Source of the DNA: Leuctra nigra
Taxonomy: Eukaryota; Arthropoda; Insecta; Plecoptera; Leuctridae
Direction of reading: 5' to 3'
Length of the DNA: 64,000 nt
NCBI GenBank assembly: GCA_934045905.1
Contig: OW203762.1
Location: 25,018,345 to 25,082,344 of the forward strand
Of this stretch, positions 23,713-34,860 are shown one piece after another. The notes under the pieces were generated by a model, which was not told the origin of the DNA, made no database searches, and worked only from the letters and a program-made list of their open reading frames with translations. Every line of letters starts with the position of its first letter. The first letter of the stretch is position 1. The translations under genes were made by a program, and so were the position numbers.

Positions 23713-24063
23713 AGCCCGATTTACTTGGTCACATTTTATTGAACAACTTCTGTGTCACGGTCTTTGGCACAGTCTTTGTCACATTCCTTGAAGGAAATTA
23801 GAACATGTTTAAGTTCGATAATGATGGAAAATTTAGTGAATCTCTCACTTAGGGATGGTGTTTTGGAGCCCAGACCCGAAGGATCTGGGTTCGATTCCCA
23901 GTCGGGGTGCGCGTTTTTATTTCGCAGGTTACCTCCAAAAAATGTTTAAGTTCGGTGACAGAAAGTAGCATTGGTGTAAATGCAAAATTGTGTGAAAATT
24001 AACATTGTCAAGGCATGTGACGTACTGAAGTTGTTCAATAAATGTGACCGTGTAAATCGGGCT
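23713..24063. mobile_element. TIR MITE (AGCCCGATTTAC ends) with a SINE inside
   Basis: Long TIRs: AGCCCGATTTAC, GGTCACAT, ATTGAACAACTTC on the left, inverted on the right. The TSD is TAA on both sides (23710-23712 and 24064-24066), as in PIF/Harbinger-type MITEs. The SINE at 23815-23945 interrupts it. Confidence 0.75.
23815..23945 (+). mobile_element. tRNA-derived SINE fragment
   Basis: Contains the Pol III B box GGTTCGATTCCC followed by AGTCGGGGTGCGCG and TTTTATTTCGCAGGTTACC. The same unit occurs at 60460-60582 (+) and 60261-60350 (-). Upstream text TTTAGTGAATCTCTCACTTA appears inverted downstream of the 60460 copy. Confidence 0.7.
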
Positions 24064-26078
24064 TAAGATAAAAATTATATTTACAAACAAGTACCTACTC
24101 AAAAATCAATTATATTTTTTTCTCAAGGCCTATAATTTTCTGCTTAATTTTCTATTTCGTTAATCTTCCATTCATACAATACATGTTTCATATTTGCATA
24201 TTCAAGATAAAGTAAATACTACTAATTTACAACTAAGGAAGTCAAACTGACAGTTACATTGTACGCGCATTTTGTTTTCTCCTTCTTCCACGTATCGCCT
24301 TCGTATTGCATTGTGCTTGGCTGCGTTGGCTTTTGTACTCGGCTACTAAAAATAATCAAGTATCACGGCACAATGCCAGGATACGACGCCATTATTAAAC
24401 ATTCTAGGCTCGTGTTTACCACGATCAATGAAAAAAAAAACACCTTCAATTAAATTAACCATGCATGTCACTTATACAGGAAAGCAATGCACTTGAAAAT
24501 AACTCTTGAAAAATTAAGTCACGTAACAATTTTTTGATTCAAGATTCAAGATCAAATCTTGAGTCAAACATTTTGAATGTTCAACATTATTTTAACCGAT
24601 ATTCGTGAATTATATACCATTTAATGTAGCTTTTGTTTATAATTTTTTTTGGTATGATCTGCTGTTTGGGACCTTTTGATGTGTTTTAAATTGTTAAATT
24701 ATCTGCGTCTTTATGCAAAGATTGATCCGTTTATTGTCAGTGCGGCATGTATTGACAGATTAAAAGAAAACCAAATTACTTCTTTTATTTGTAGAAATCA
24801 AGCAACAGTAATCCTTGGTTCTATAAACTAGATTGATTTATAGCTTTGTTTTTCGTTCTGTGTTTGTCTGTGGTCTGTGTTTTATTGCTTGTTGAGTGGT
24901 TAATGTCTGTGCAACAATGCACCAGTTAAACGTTAAATAAACGAAGGATAAAATTAAAGGTTGTGTGTTTTTGGAATCTTCGAAGTACAGTTTGTTCCCG
25001 TGTGAAATTTTAGTAAAGATAATAATTGGGCATCTAATAGAATCTTATATCAAAGGCAAACGCTAATTGAAATAGAGCATGTCGATTAGCGATCCCGTAT
25101 AAAATGCATGAAGACCTGGGGCCCTATTCTGGAACGTTTTCCCAATTCCATTCTGATGGAATCCGGTCACGGCCATAAGGATTAACATTGCATGGAGCCG
25201 AATTCCATCAGAATTGTGAATTTAAAAGTTCTAGAATAGGGCCCCTGTCCACGGAATTTCTTTCAAATCATCAATTAGTAAAGCGGAGTATAAAAGAAAC
25301 AATTTCAATTTCCGATAAAACAAAATTAATATATCAATCTTGATAGAAATCAATACGTACACTAACAGAATAGTAATTAATCAAATATGGAACATTTTTA
25401 TGTATCCTTTGTTTGACTTGTAACGCGAAAACGCACACAAAATCAATGGTCTGTGAAACATGTCCGTGAAGGACTGTATCTTCTGTAACAGCATCCGGAA
25501 AACAACTGCAGGAAGTTAATTATCTCAACATTGAGTTGCATCGCGTTGCTTGCACGTCTCGTCGCAACTATAAACCTGTTATCTGGTTTATGTTTCCAGG
25601 TTTCCGCGTAATAAAGTGTAATTTCAAGCCAGCTAAACGATTTTGAAATAGCATTGTACTTGTTTCCTGAGAGCACTTTTGGCAAATTTCTTGATGAACT
25701 CAACAATGAGGCATTGGCAATGTGTATGTGACACTGACAGTTTTGACAGGTGCCGTATGGTTGTGAACATCGTTGACTAATGTAGTCATTAAATGGAACA
25801 TTAGTATTGTCGTGAAGCCAAATATCTCATTTTCAAGGTGTAAAACAATGGTAAAACCTTTTCATGAAATGAACAAAATATTTTGTCAGGCAACAGTAGG
25901 ACATAAGGGAGTATATTATTTTGTCATTAAAGTAATGAGAGCTTGAAATATTTATTTATTGTAATTACGATCATGAATTATTTTTTCCAACAATTTAACT
26001 AAATTTAAGTAAAAGAATCATAAAATGTAATTTAACTCGCAACACCTGTATTATAATGAGGTTTCAATTTATTGCCTT
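24064..26078 (+). other. Intron 1 segment
   Basis: AT-rich, with one MITE at 25118-25245. ORFs at 24259-24453 and 25443-25706 have no support. Confidence 0.45.
25118..25245. mobile_element. Short TIR MITE (GGGGCCCTATTCT ends)
   Basis: 128 bp. GGGGCCCTATTCTGGAAC at the left is matched by inverted GTTCTAGAATAGGGCCCC at the right, and inner arms also pair (ATTCCATTCTGATGGAAT against ATTCCATCAGAATTG). Confidence 0.75.
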
Positions 26079-26400
26079 CCGAGATTGAACAAAACTTTAA
26101 CACAGGAGGTATAGGGAAATCAATTCGTTTTTGGTTTATAACTTTTAAAATAGCACACGTTGGTATTGTTTATAATTTTTTTTCTAATCGAATGTCAAAC
26201 TATCTATCAGAAAATAAGTTTTTTGTTCAAAGTTGGAACAACATAAGATTTTACTTATGTTTTACACGATTTTACTTGTCTGCCATAACATAACATGGGG
26301 AAGAAAACTCACTTTATCTCAGAAACTAGACACGAGAAGTGTTTAATTTTTTCAAAGATTGTGTATGGCCCGCATGGTTATAAAAAAGGAAACAAAAAAT
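26079..26400 (+). repeat. Dispersed repeat, copy 1 (second at 55912-56245)
   Basis: Shares an ordered series of blocks with 55912-56245 in the same orientation: GAACAAAACTTTAACA, AGCACACGTTGGTATT, AACATGGGG.AGAAAACTCA, AACTAGACACGA.AAGTGTTT and GATTGTGTATGG. No coding or terminal repeats were recognised. Confidence 0.7.
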
Positions 26401-26420
26401 TATGAAAATCTGAGACCATG

Positions 26421-28990
26421 CCCGATTTTTTAATGCCATGACCTTTTTTCATGGGCCAAAATTTTTCTGTTCAAGGCGCTCTTCGTATCGGAATTTTACC
26501 ACGGCCGGTTTTTCACAAGCCCGGGGCTAATATTGAATTTCATAAATGAATTTGGAAAATTTCTATGCGATTTGAACTATACATTCCGGCATTTTGACTT
26601 TTGATTAAAAATTGATTCTTCATTCGATTATTTTTATGTTATTTTATTAGAATTTTCTTGGACTGGTCCTGTAAACCCCCCGCTGCCCCCCAGTTTGGGC
26701 GCACAGCTTGGAAACCACTGCCATGGGCAGGGCATGTGACACTATTATATGATTTATGATCATATGCCACATGCCCAAATCATTTTACTATTCGACGGAA
26801 ATAATTTGGTAGGCCTGTATGCAGCATGGAATAATCCCATCAATTTCCTGGAATGTGTTAACAATCAGGTCACTAGGTCACCAGGCTTGAACCCAGGACT
26901 ACAGAATGACATGTCAGTGCATCACCATTCACCACCTATGCCAACTGTCTACGCAGTATTTCTAATTCATACACTGGTTCAAGATAACTTTATAATCTAG
27001 AATTAGGTTATAAATCTGCGCACTTACATGTGAAATAACATTATTTTAAGTATGTTTGAGCCAAGACAATTTGATTTGTGAGAATTGGTGACAAAGTGGC
27101 GATTCCTCCGACCTATAAGTGTCTATATTATTTTAAATAGTGACAGCTGGGTCATGTTTTGACTGGGAATGCCTCAGAGCACGATTGAGAGAGGAAGAAA
27201 TAGAAAGGGTGCGGAAAGAAGAGGTCGCGATCTATAAGTATCTGCGTGACGATTGATTCCATTTAAAATTACTCTATTTCTTGTGCTATTTATGAGTTTA
27301 TACAGCTTTTAAGTTGTCAAAACTCAAATATAAATGCAAAAATAACAACCGTTCAGACTTTAAAGTGAACTTTTGACAAACTAAGAGTTAATAAATCCCA
27401 AGAAATGGGGAACCCCTTTTCCAACTGTCAACTATGAGCTTTTTCCTAGGTCATGTTGGGTCAGTTTATGTGTCAGAGGACTCTGTTAAATGTTTTGAAT
27501 AATACAGAGAAATTTACACAAAAATAACAGTTGCTCACAAGCTTCAATTATCTTGCGGCAAACTCTTTTTTTTTTTTTTGAAAAGACAGCATTACAGAGA
27601 CACAAATTATTCAAAAATGAACCTTAAGGGAAAGAAACAAGGTAATTGATTAAGATAATTATTATGACATTATGTACCTACATTATGTACACTCGGCCAA
27701 ACAAAACTTGAGCGTTGACCAAATTTGAATGACTGCTGGTCAAGTCCCATAACCAATCAAAGCTTGTTATTTATCATTGAAATGTGAGGTCACCTACTAG
27801 AGTGAGACAATGAGATCGCTTAGACTGACTTCTGATGGTGCGATCTTACATTTATCAGCCTATCAGATTTTGTGAACGTTCAAGTTTTGTTTGGCCAAGT
27901 GTACCTACAAGCGGAGGGGAAAAGAATCCCCACAAAATGATCCATTTCCTGGGACATAGGTATTCGTTGTTACATCTTTTACGTCGTCACACGTACACTT
28001 CGTTGAAACAAGATCCATTGAGGATGATCAGGACCAAAGACTAGCTCAGTAGCGCTTGCTGTCATGAGAGTGACACGGGTTGTTCTAATCTTGAGAGTGA
28101 CAATGGCTCACTTCTATCTAGAGAAGCTCATTACTAATTTTATGGTATTAGCAAAGATATTAATTTTAATACGGTATCCGAAATTGAGGACCTGAGGCGT
28201 TCCTCAGTGGCCGACAAGAGTGATGTTGTTGTTATTATAGTATTCAAACTTTCCAGTATTTCTCATGGATGAGTCCAGTGCGTCATCATCTACGCCACCT
28301 CCACTTATTAAAACTCTTTGCATGATGATGCATGATGATTTTTCACCGACGTCTTAGAGTTTCATCATTTAGTGCAAGTCCCAGAGCTGTTAATGGCAAG
28401 AGATCAATGTATATGATGCTTCAGTTGCCGTAACATTTGGACGTTGAACTTGAAGAGATACTATCTAGGATTTGTTCAGTTCAGTGCAAGGTCATTATTA
28501 TCACTCCAATTCCATTCTTAGTTTTAAAACCACTTATAAATCAGGCATTTTTATTCGCATCTTTTGGCACGAATCATGCTGTAGATTCAGACAATAATTT
28601 CCACACGTGTAGTGTATAGTTGTGTGGATGCCAGGTTTTGTGCGCAGAAGAGACTGTTCTGTTTTTCAGGATTGTTCCGGAAGTTTATTGACTTTTGACG
28701 AGGGAGATTTCGCAAAATGTTTACCCAATAAAGTTTATTATCTTATCTCCATTATGAATTAGAATCTAATAAGCTTACACTTACTTTTGAATTGAATTTT
28801 ATGACCGTTAGGTATTTAATACAATTTAAAATATAAATAAACGGTTATGATTTAATTTAATGACGAGGGAGAAGAAAGAAGAGAGTTTTTATACTGTTAT
28901 ATTTTACTTGACTTCTCCTTGCCTTGATAAACACAAACATTAACGTACTTCAAAAACTATCTTTGAGTTTTATTGAATAAAAATCATTTG
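26421..28990 (+). other. Intron 1 segment
   Basis: Contains the mariner-type MITE at 27690-27901. Remaining sequence is AT-rich without supported genes. Confidence 0.45.
27690..27901. mobile_element. Tc1/mariner-type MITE
   Basis: 212 bp with TIRs CACTCGGCCAAACAAAACTT and its inverted partner (AAGTTTTGTTTGGCCAAGTG), flanked by TA on both sides. No transposase. Confidence 0.8.
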
Positions 28991-28999
28991 GGTTAACAT

Positions 29000-29340
29000 C
29001 AAACTTAATTTTTAAAACTGTGTGTGTGTGTGTGTTTGTTATTTTGTTTTTTGTCGCTTCAACCCAGGTCGCATTGGTCAACGGATCGATCTGAAATTTG
29101 GCACAAACTTTCATCTCATACCAACTTAGATCTGTATAAGTTTTGAGAAAGGTCAGTCCAACAATAAAAAAATTACGTGTATTTTCATATAATATGCGTA
29201 GTAGGTTCAAGAAGTCCGTTGCGGCCGCTCGGTGCTCCCAATTCAAACGAAACGCGGAGGCGGCAGCTGTCGATATTTATCATTGTTAGAAAACGTAACA
29301 ATTATTTACACGACGGTTAGTTTTAGATGGTTTTAGTTAG
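29000..29340 (+). repeat. Dispersed repeat with (GT)n start, copy 1 (second at 41700-42075)
   Basis: Starts in a (GT)n tract, then GTCGCTTCAACCCA, GGATCGAT.TGAAATTTGGCAC, TAGGTTCAAG.AGTCCGTTGC and TTAGAAAA.GTAACAATTA, all in the same order as at 41700-42075, where the leading tract is (GTTT)n. Probably a non-autonomous element. Confidence 0.7.
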
Positions 29341-30754
29341 CTTACGTGCGTGGGTACATATGGAGAGTATACAGCGAAAGAACGCTTTGAGTCACATTCG
29401 GATGAAACTGAGATAAACGAAGTTTTATGTTGAAACTTGTATCTATCTTCCATATAAATCGATATTTCAATTGATTTTCTCAAGACTGTGTGGCAATATT
29501 TTCTAAAACCAAGGGGAAAATTCTCAAAGCTCATTAAAAAAAATGCAAGATTATACATTAATTAAACTATTTTTTTCTAAAAATGGATTCATAGCGTCCA
29601 TTCCTTGTACCCTTCATATAGTTTTTAATTTCTAGAAGAGTATACAATTACATATTACATATACAGTATGGAATTGTTTATTGGAGTTTTCGTATGAAGT
29701 ATTTTTTCATTCCTTGCAAAGGCTAAAACTCTTTGATGACAGGCGAAAATTCTGACTAATTGTAGAAATAGATTGTTGGTTTATAAAAATTGTGTTTCCA
29801 ATAACTACTCATGAGTGTATGAGCAAACAATCTGTTAATGCATAATGTACACTTACAAGATTGCTTTTGTGGTGAATAAATTACGCGCAACAGGGACACA
29901 CCTTTATTACACAGAAGCCGAAGAGTCTGGGAAAATATCAGAAATATCGCATTTCAATTTTCATATAAGGTTAAATAAATGCCAATCAAATCCGTTGGGA
30001 AGGTTCATTCAATCTTTGTTGCTCGCATGAAAATTAAGATTAACGGTCAAGATACAGAATGGGTTATAATGATTGTCATAATGCGTGAAAACACGATGTT
30101 TATTTCTTTTACTCCTTGTTACTTTAAATTATGTTACTTGTAATTTTTAAAACTAAAAGCAGCAGCCAATCCCACAAATAAGTGATACGTGATGGAGCCA
30201 CTTCCGGCAAGATGGCTACTATCAGGTCCACATGTTAATTTGTTTTTTTTACATTTCGTGTTTCCATAAAGCAGTGAAAAAACAAAAAACAAATGAAATT
30301 GATATTTAGCTATAAATTTACTTTCTTGGCCATCATAACAAACAACTATATCAAATATTTGTATTTATATTTATGCAAATGCGCCCTTGATAGCCGCCAT
30401 TTACCTAGTACCACAAAATCCACCAGAGGTCAGTTGTGTTCCTTATTTTCTCAAATAAAATCAACCAGTAAAATTTAATTCGCAAGTATAGACATGTATT
30501 TTTTTTTTACTAGCGACTCTTTTAAAGGTGTATTTATACTCAATAGATAATATTCTCGTCTAATAAATGGCATTGATATAACTTGAAAGGCACTTCAAGT
30601 TGAACTCTGTTATCTGTTAACGAGAGCGTCAACACACGGTTTATAGACATGGTTTCAATGGGACGATAGCGTCGCTTCACGCAGACGCCAATAGCGTTAT
30701 TGCAGCGTCGAGGCGCCTCGCCTTGCCAATTCCACTAACTTATATCTGTAGTCC
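29341..30754 (+). other. Intron 1 segment
   Basis: 29685-29725 repeats the text at 45580-45620 (TTTTCATTCCTTGCAAAGGC). At 30192-30215 a CACTTCCGGCAAGATGGC unit pairs an ETS-like and a YY1-like motif outside the composite elements. No gene was recognised. Confidence 0.45.
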
Positions 30755-30838
30755 TCAAGGTCACTCGAATTGGGCAACGCGACCTGCTCTTGAAACCAAT
30801 TGAAATCGTCGCTGTCAAGGTCACGCGTTTCAAGGTCA
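30755..30838 (+). promoter_or_regulatory. Cluster of three TCAAGGTCA nuclear-receptor sites
   Basis: Exact TCAAGGTCA at 30755-30763, 30815-30823 and 30830-30838, all on the plus strand. This is the monomer site of the Ftz-F1/NR5A and ERR classes. Function is not shown by sequence; it could be an intronic enhancer or chance. Confidence 0.4.
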
Positions 30839-30920
30839 ACGCCAGAAATATTAAAGAGTAGAGTACCTCGTTTCATACGAACATGCGATGAGTCAAGTCA
30901 ACTGCAAGGTAAATTATTTT

Positions 30921-31012
30921 AAAGTGTTTTTTGACTCTAAAGTGTTAAGTGACTCTTAAAGTGACTCTTAAGTGACTCTTTAAGTGACTCTTAAAGTGTT
31001 TTTTGAGGCCGT
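30921..31012 (+). repeat. AAGTGACTCTT mini-tandem repeat
   Basis: About six imperfect repeats of AAGTG(ACTCTT) with spacing 9-18. Several contain TTAAGTG, the NK-2-class homeodomain site. Confidence 0.65.
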
Positions 31013-31258
31013 GACTTGACATAGTGGAAGAAAGGTGCAGGTCCACCTTTTAATTCAGTTTCTCTTGATTTATAATAATTTCATTTGTCTGATGCATATC
31101 ATTCTCTTCTGCCGTCTGTGGTGAGTTTTTTCATCCATAATTTTTAAGATTGTGATGACTGTATGAGAAGATATCAGTTGAAATGAAATGCTGTGAGATG
31201 AAACTTTTGATTATGAGAAAACAAGATTATTGAACAAGGCACATAGATCGCTTCATCG

Positions 31259-31837
31259 ATGGATGAACGAGATCAGCCTCCTGAATCTCCACTAGTTCAA
31301 GGTCAAATATCTCAAACTAGTCATACAATAATATGTCCAAACTGCACTGCTTCGTTTCCATCTGATTCAAAAGTGAATTTTCTTGATCACTTTGAGACGT
31401 GCACTGAAATATCAGACGATGGTAATCACCAGTCTTCCTTGCGAGGACCTGAGTTTCAAGAATGCCCATATTGTGACAAGTCCTTCATTCGTGTCAAGAC
31501 GCATATCACTAGATGTCACAAGAATGAACTTGAAGTTACCGATAACACCGTATTGCCAAATCATAACGTACAAGTTGATATAGATTCATCAACTCAGATG
31601 GCAGAAGAAGAAGACATGACTGGCAAACCTCAATGCTCACATTGTAATAAATGGTTTAAAAGTGTGCGAATCCACATTTTTAGAGCCCACCCGGACATTC
31701 ATAGAGATCTTGTAGCTTCAAAATATACGCAGCAAGTTACGGGCATTGGTGTTGAATCACACTTAGAAACTTGGCTTCACGAAGCTAACAAAGCCGAGCT
31801 TTTAAATTCCCAGTATGAAGTTTATAAAGCTAATTGA
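31259..31837 (+). CDS. Retroelement zinc-finger protein (ORF1-like), 192 aa
   Basis: 192 codons, ATG at 31259, TGA at the end. Three C2H2-type fingers are visible: C-P-N-C-T-A near residues 26-48, C-P-Y-C-D-K-S-F...H-I-T-R-C-H near 70-90, and C-S-H-C-N-K-W-F...H-I-F-R-A-H near 125-145. Such arrays bind nucleic acid and occur at the start of some non-LTR retroelement proteins. Position directly ahead of an endonuclease remnant argues against a host transcription factor, though a domesticated gene cannot be excluded. The last residues are lost in the deletion junction. Confidence 0.6.
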   Translation: MDERDQPPESPLVQGQISQTSHTIICPNCTASFPSDSKVNFLDHFETCTEISDDGNHQSSLRGPEFQECPYCDKSFIRVKTHITRCHKNELEVTDNTVLPNHNVQVDIDSSTQMAEEEDMTGKPQCSHCNKWFKSVRIHIFRAHPDIHRDLVASKYTQQVTGIGVESHLETWLHEANKAELLNSQYEVYKAN

Positions 31838-32290
31838 TGTCAAAACGGTCAACAATTCAAACGTGGAGGTGGAGTACTCATCGCAGTGTCCTGAAAAGCT
31901 ACCATCATCTGTCACGAGAAGAGACATCGAAGCTCTGAGAGAATCTCTTGCCCTGGTAGAAAACGCCATGAAGAGGAATGATAACGTTGTTCGATGTGAG
32001 GATTTCAATCTGCCCCAAGTCTTCTGGCTTCCTCAACAGACTTCCTCAACATTCTAAATGTCTACAATCTGCATCAGTAACGGTCATCACTTAGATCTCC
32101 TATTTTACAACTCTCCACTTTTACCCTTTTACTCTTTAATGTGTCTTGTTTATTCATATTTATATTTATTGTGTCTTATGTAACTTCTTTAATCATAGTT
32201 TAAAAATATTTGTTTTTGTTATGTTTAAATCCCACTTGTGGAATACTTGTATTCTGTTGGCGATTTCAAATAAAATGAAAAATGAAAATG
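31259..32290 (+). mobile_element. Internally deleted non-LTR retrotransposon
   Basis: A zinc-finger ORF (31259-31837) is followed within about 50 bases by the late part of an endonuclease domain. That part shows a C-E-D-F-N-L-P box at about 32000 (families have G-D-F-N-L-P), then frameshifted L-N-V-Y-N-L-H-Q and H-x-L-D-L-L-F-Y-N-S-P pieces. It then reaches a typical 3' end (GGCGATTTCAAATAAAATG and repeated AAAATGA). All reverse transcriptase is missing. The endonuclease wording suggests a CR1/jockey-like element. Confidence 0.65.
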
Positions 32291-33524
32291 AAACAATCCC
32301 ACGTTTGTTGCCCCGCAAGGCATTATTTTAGAATTAATCAATTTTAAATGTAATTCTGTAACGGTAGACATAATTTCTGATCAGACAGGGTGTCAGACTG
32401 TTTGAGTGACCCCCCCCCCCCCTTCCTACGCGCCTGCTGTAGACGCTTGATACTTGTTATGGCACCAAACAACACAACAGTCAACTTGAGAAAATATTAT
32501 GTAATCTTTTTAGATGTAAAATCATTTGTTGTTGCCATAGATTATAATAATATACTTCGACGATTTCATTAAATCACAGTTGTTGTTATGAATACCTACA
32601 TGAAGTGTTTTCTTTCTGATGATCTTAGGTTGATGTAAATGAATGCCAACCTGCAAATATGAGCAAAATCGTTTCACTTTGCAGTTGGTAGAGGAATGAT
32701 GAGGTACATGGTTGTAGAGGAAATGGTGAATTTTCTAGTCGTTGAAATAATGATTGAATAAAGCATTATTTTGTTTTGCAAGTCGCGTCAACAGCGATGT
32801 TATTTTGTGACTAAGTATTATAAATTATTTTATGGACCTCTGCAGTCATTGTGCCAGACCGGTAATTTGATATTTGTAAGGATTTCTTCTTTTATAGCGT
32901 CTTCTATCTAAATCCGTAAATACACATTACGATGGCACGTGCCACTAGTTCAATGAATACTCAGATGATGTTGCCAAGGAGGATGTAACGTGTGACAAAA
33001 CAAATACAGCCATGAGAAGTAGGACGATTTAGTGCATTTCATTAACAATTATAAATATCAAATTGCTCATTCTAATTGGGAAAACGAACTACATACATGA
33101 TTGCATGTGGTTAATCCTTTGAGGAATTGCGGTGATTAATATGCCGGACTAACCTACATTCTACTTGCCAAATTAAACCAGACCACTGGTGACATTACGT
33201 TGGTTTTACCATCGTCAGATTATGGTCAGATTAAACTTTATTGTTAAATAATCTGCAAAAGACCAATGGAACCAATAAGACTAAGAGAACTGTATAAAGT
33301 TAGATTAAATCAGGAATTTTAAAGCTATTTTAAAGTATTCTTTATCGTGGAATATCGTAAATGGGTACTATTAATATCCGTGAGTAATTACGTGGTACTT
33401 AAAACCTAATGATGTTTTCAACTTGTTACATACGTGTAATGAATTGCAGTGGTAAATAGCTATCTCAAACATACGTCCCTGCAATATTATGATATTATGA
33501 GATATTATGAGATACCCACATAAA
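32291..33524 (+). other. Intron 1 segment
   Basis: AT-rich with a C-run at 32410-32421. No gene or repeat recognised. Confidence 0.45.
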
Positions 33525-33775
33525 AATATTTTTTTGTCTGGGGCTTAACGTTGCACTGTTCTGCAGCGAGGCTAATGGCGACGGATGAATGATTATGATG
33601 ATGATTGGGAGATGATGGTGAAGAGTAGGTAAGGATGGAAGGTGGGAAGAAGGCGGTCGTGGCCTATTAGTAGGATACCTTCCCAACATTTGCCTGACGA
33701 CTGAGGGAAAACCACGAAAAACCCCCAGTCAGGAAGGACGGCCGCGGGAATCGAACCCGGGCCTCCGGAATACAA
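33525..33775 (-). mobile_element. tRNA-derived SINE (minus strand)
   Basis: On the minus strand: GGTTCGATTCCCGCGGCCGTCC (B box, broken here as GGTTCGATTCCC / GCGGCCGTCC), then TTTTTCGTGGTTTTCCCTCA, ending CAACGTTAAGCCCCAGACAA and an A-run. The copy at 59262-59425 shares the B box and the CGTGGTTTCCCT body. The A box is not clear, so the 5' end may be truncated. Confidence 0.7.
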
Positions 33776-33924
33776 GGAACACTTTGTTTTATGAAATATC
33801 TCTGCCTGGAAGAAATATCATTTATTTGTGAGCCACGTTTCTGACGAAGTGTTCTGTCCCTCACCAGTCTCAATGACATAACAACAATACATTTGTGAGG
33901 GACAACGAACTGGCCGAAACGTGC

Positions 33925-34764
33925 TGTGACTCTACACTAGTTACTTAATTAATCCTAAACCATCTTCAAATAATACCCCACTGTTGGGTGATAAATTCGT
34001 AGCATTATGTATTTCCTTTTCTAGTAATTTTTTATTAATTTTATGTAGTAGTACAATTAAAAAGGGTGAAGCTACTTCTGGCCAGATTTAAACTTATATT
34101 TATTAATTAATAACTAAGATTATGAGTACTCATCACTGAGGTGTAGATAGCTATAGTCCATCATGGTCCATCATCTCATTAGATAGTTCATCATCAATAT
34201 AGTTTTTGTCATGAATTTTCTCTTCGTGCACTTTTCTTTCCCCTTTGCCGCCTTCTTTTCTTGATTAATATTCTTCTTTTAATAACAGTTATTTATGACA
34301 TTTCTTCTAGTAATGATTTTTTTTAAACGATACACACAACATTCTTCTTCTAATCTTACATTTCAACTGCCTCTTTTTCCAATTCAAATTCACCACCATC
34401 CAATCTCATTCTGAACACCATACCATACCATATTTTTTTCATTGTTGTGGCTTTACAGTTTTGAACCCTTTTTATTTTAAACCTCGACCCCAAAGGTGAT
34501 ATGTTTCGAAAAGATAACTTAATATTTTTAAAGACATTTTATAATATAAATTAATGTTTTAAGAATTTAAATATAACTGTAATAATATTCTGTACTACTT
34601 ATTTACTTTAATATAATTGAATCCTGAATAAAATATGATTTAAATGTCATTATTTATGTTATAATTTTGATCGCCATAGAAACAATCACGGCCTTCTATA
34701 AATTCATAAGGAACCACTTGTTGTTTACAACCTAGATAACTCTCCCTGGTACAGTAGTGCTACA
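33925..34764 (-). repeat. 3' LTR of the gypsy element
   Basis: 840 bp, plus-strand ends TGTGACTC...GCTACA. Matches the partner LTR over every stretch compared. A purine-rich TAGTGGGGTAT abuts its inner edge on the element strand. Confidence 0.95.
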
Positions 34765-34777
34765 ATACCCCACTATG
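34765..34777 (-). other. Polypurine tract-like sequence
   Basis: Element-strand TAGTGGGGTAT lies immediately before the 3' LTR, where plus-strand priming is expected. It is short and interrupted by T. Confidence 0.5.
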
Positions 34778-34860
34778 GAATATAGAAATATACTTTCTTT
34801 ATTACATACCACCCCACTATCGTGAATGTCCATTTTTGTATTTTGCTTTCAATTGTTGCT

